A DNA stretch of 14,461 nt, taken from contig JANTGX010000031.1 of NCBI GenBank assembly GCA_024762755.1, positions 1 to 14,461 of the forward strand. The letters are read 5' to 3'. Within the stretch, counting starts at the first letter, position 1. Each line of letters starts with the position of its first letter. The notes under the pieces are model-generated. The model was not told where the DNA came from. It searched no databases and saw nothing but the letters and a program-made list of their open reading frames with translations. Of this stretch, positions 13,952 to 14,461 are shown piece by piece. Source of the stretch: Gammaproteobacteria bacterium (lineage in GTDB: Bacteria > Pseudomonadota > Gammaproteobacteria > SZUA-152). A program made the position numbers and the translations under genes.

Positions 13952-14308
13952 ATGCCCGCGCCGCTGACCGACACCCGCCACCCGGCCGCCCAATGGGCCG
14001 CCGAGGCCCCCTTCGGCCCCGTGGAAGTGGACTGCACCACCACCGTGGTACTCAAAATTCTCGACGGCAAATGCAAGATGCTGCCCGGCGAAATGCGCGC
14101 CGTCATGGCCGTCTACGACGTGGTCAAGAGCGGCCCCGGCGCCCTCTTCGACGCCGATGTCCACGCCACCATCGCCCAGGCCCGCCACACCCCGGACGAC
14201 GCCACCCTCGCCACCATCCACCGCCTGCGCGTGGAGGCCGAGGCGAAGATCCCCAAGCCGGTGATGAAGGCCTACAAGGCCGTGCTGCGGGAGGGCTTGT
14301 TTGGCTGA
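13952..14308 (+). CDS. Small partner protein of the AAA+ ATPase, unrecognised
   Basis: 118 residues, soluble, no signal peptide or membrane helix, not recognised. The first ~30 residues are Pro/Ala-rich (MPAPLTDTRHPAAQW). The next stretch is beta-like with two cysteines (VEVDCTTTVVLKILDGKCKML), then helices (EMRAVMAVYDVVKSG, DADVHATIAQARHT, TIHRLRVEAEAKIPKPVMKAYKAVL). The ATG follows GAGAG by six bases and begins nine bases after the AAA+ stop. It is almost certainly translated from the same sigma-54 transcript. The tight linkage suggests an adaptor, substrate or regulator of the ATPase; that is inference. No terminator follows within the window, only repeat-like DNA. Confidence 0.78.
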   Translation: MPAPLTDTRHPAAQWAAEAPFGPVEVDCTTTVVLKILDGKCKMLPGEMRAVMAVYDVVKSGPGALFDADVHATIAQARHTPDDATLATIHRLRVEAEAKIPKPVMKAYKAVLREGLFG

Positions 14309-14309
14309 G

Positions 14310-14365
14310 GGTGGGCATTGCCCGCCTGTCGAAAGCGTAGTTTTGTAGGGTGGGTACCGCCCACC
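14310..14365. repeat. Two related GGTGGG/CCCACC hairpin modules
   Basis: Module one pairs GGTGGGC (14310-14316) with GCCCGCC (14320-14326). Module two pairs GGTGGG (14349-14354) with CCCACC (14360-14365). Both read AGGGTGGG-YA-YYGCCC-CC and start 39 bases apart. GTAGGGTGGGTACCGCCCAC is the form of a dispersed intergenic repeat I know from many gammaproteobacterial genomes. No T run follows, so a terminator role is doubtful. Confidence 0.65.
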
Positions 14366-14403
14366 TTGCGGTTCCGTAGTTTGTTTTGAACACGCGAGAT
14401 GAA

Positions 14404-14461
14404 CACGGAGGGCACGGAGTCGCAGAGGCACGGAGGTGGCGATGAAAAAACGAAAACCTCT
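14404..14461. repeat. CACGGAG direct-repeat array running off the right edge
   Basis: CACGGAG occurs at 14404-14410, 14413-14419 and 14429-14435, with a degenerate unit CGCAGAG at 14421-14427, so the period is eight to nine bases. AGAGG (14424-14428) can pair with CCTCT at the very end (14457-14461), around an A-rich centre. This hints at a large inverted repeat whose second half is cut off. Similar runs are dispersed in many bacterial genomes. Confidence 0.6.

Noticed and set aside
14442..14461. A possible gene start: ATG at 14442 with GGAGG at 14432-14436, reading MKKRKP before the edge
   Set aside because: The GGAGG is part of the last CACGGAG repeat unit and the A-rich stretch fits the centre of an inverted repeat. 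Too little sequence remains to decide.

Overview
The window is GC-rich, densely coded and chromosomal. It holds 14 genes I would call real (the first cut by the left edge), and I see no phage, insertion sequence, CRISPR, tRNA or rRNA. The fused 23S rRNA methyltransferase rlmKL points to Gammaproteobacteria. A PEP-CTERM protein, a periplasmic c4-type dihaem cytochrome, ComFB- and PsiE-type proteins and a DUF6164-type protein together suggest a Chromatiales/Ectothiorhodospiraceae-like environmental bacterium. This taxonomic placement is inference.

Layout. 2-661 (+) is the end of an exported PEP-CTERM protein. It converges on a 2-Cys peroxiredoxin (756-1361, -) across a perfect-palindrome, bidirectional terminator. 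Upstream of the peroxiredoxin, a 166-base leader holds a second terminator-like hairpin flanked by two TTGCGCAA boxes, and then comes rlmKL (1528-3783, -). From a divergent gap at 3784-3967 a run of three membrane-protein genes goes rightward: a degenerate metzincin/archaemetzincin-like protein fused to four membrane helices (3968-5104), a voltage-gated K+ channel one base later (5106-6017), and a PsiE-family protein (6070-6603).

6617-7347 (-) is a lipoprotein-comFB pair. A dihaem cytochrome c (7453-8187, +) with a cysteine-rich tail is divergent from it. 8203-9035 (-) is a DUF6164-type membrane protein followed by a truncated haemoglobin. An unrecognised 121-residue protein (9120-9485, +) and a lipoprotein with an NTF2-like C-terminal part (9573-10415, +) come next. 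A SulP anion transporter (10584-12113, +) follows, with a structured leader.

The right end is the most distinctive part. A textbook sigma-54 promoter at 12189-12204 drives an AAA+ ATPase (12239-13942) that resembles a subfamily best known from fungi, followed nine bases later by a small unrecognised protein (13952-14308). After them the window ends in dispersed repeat-like sequence: two related GGTGGG/CCCACC-type hairpins and a run of CACGGAG units that continues past the edge.

The strongest candidates for undescribed biology are the sigma-54-controlled AAA+ plus small-partner pair and the pseudo-metzincin/K+ channel/PsiE operon. Next come the SulP leader RNA and a 12-base-pair perfect hairpin inside the NTF2-like lipoprotein gene.
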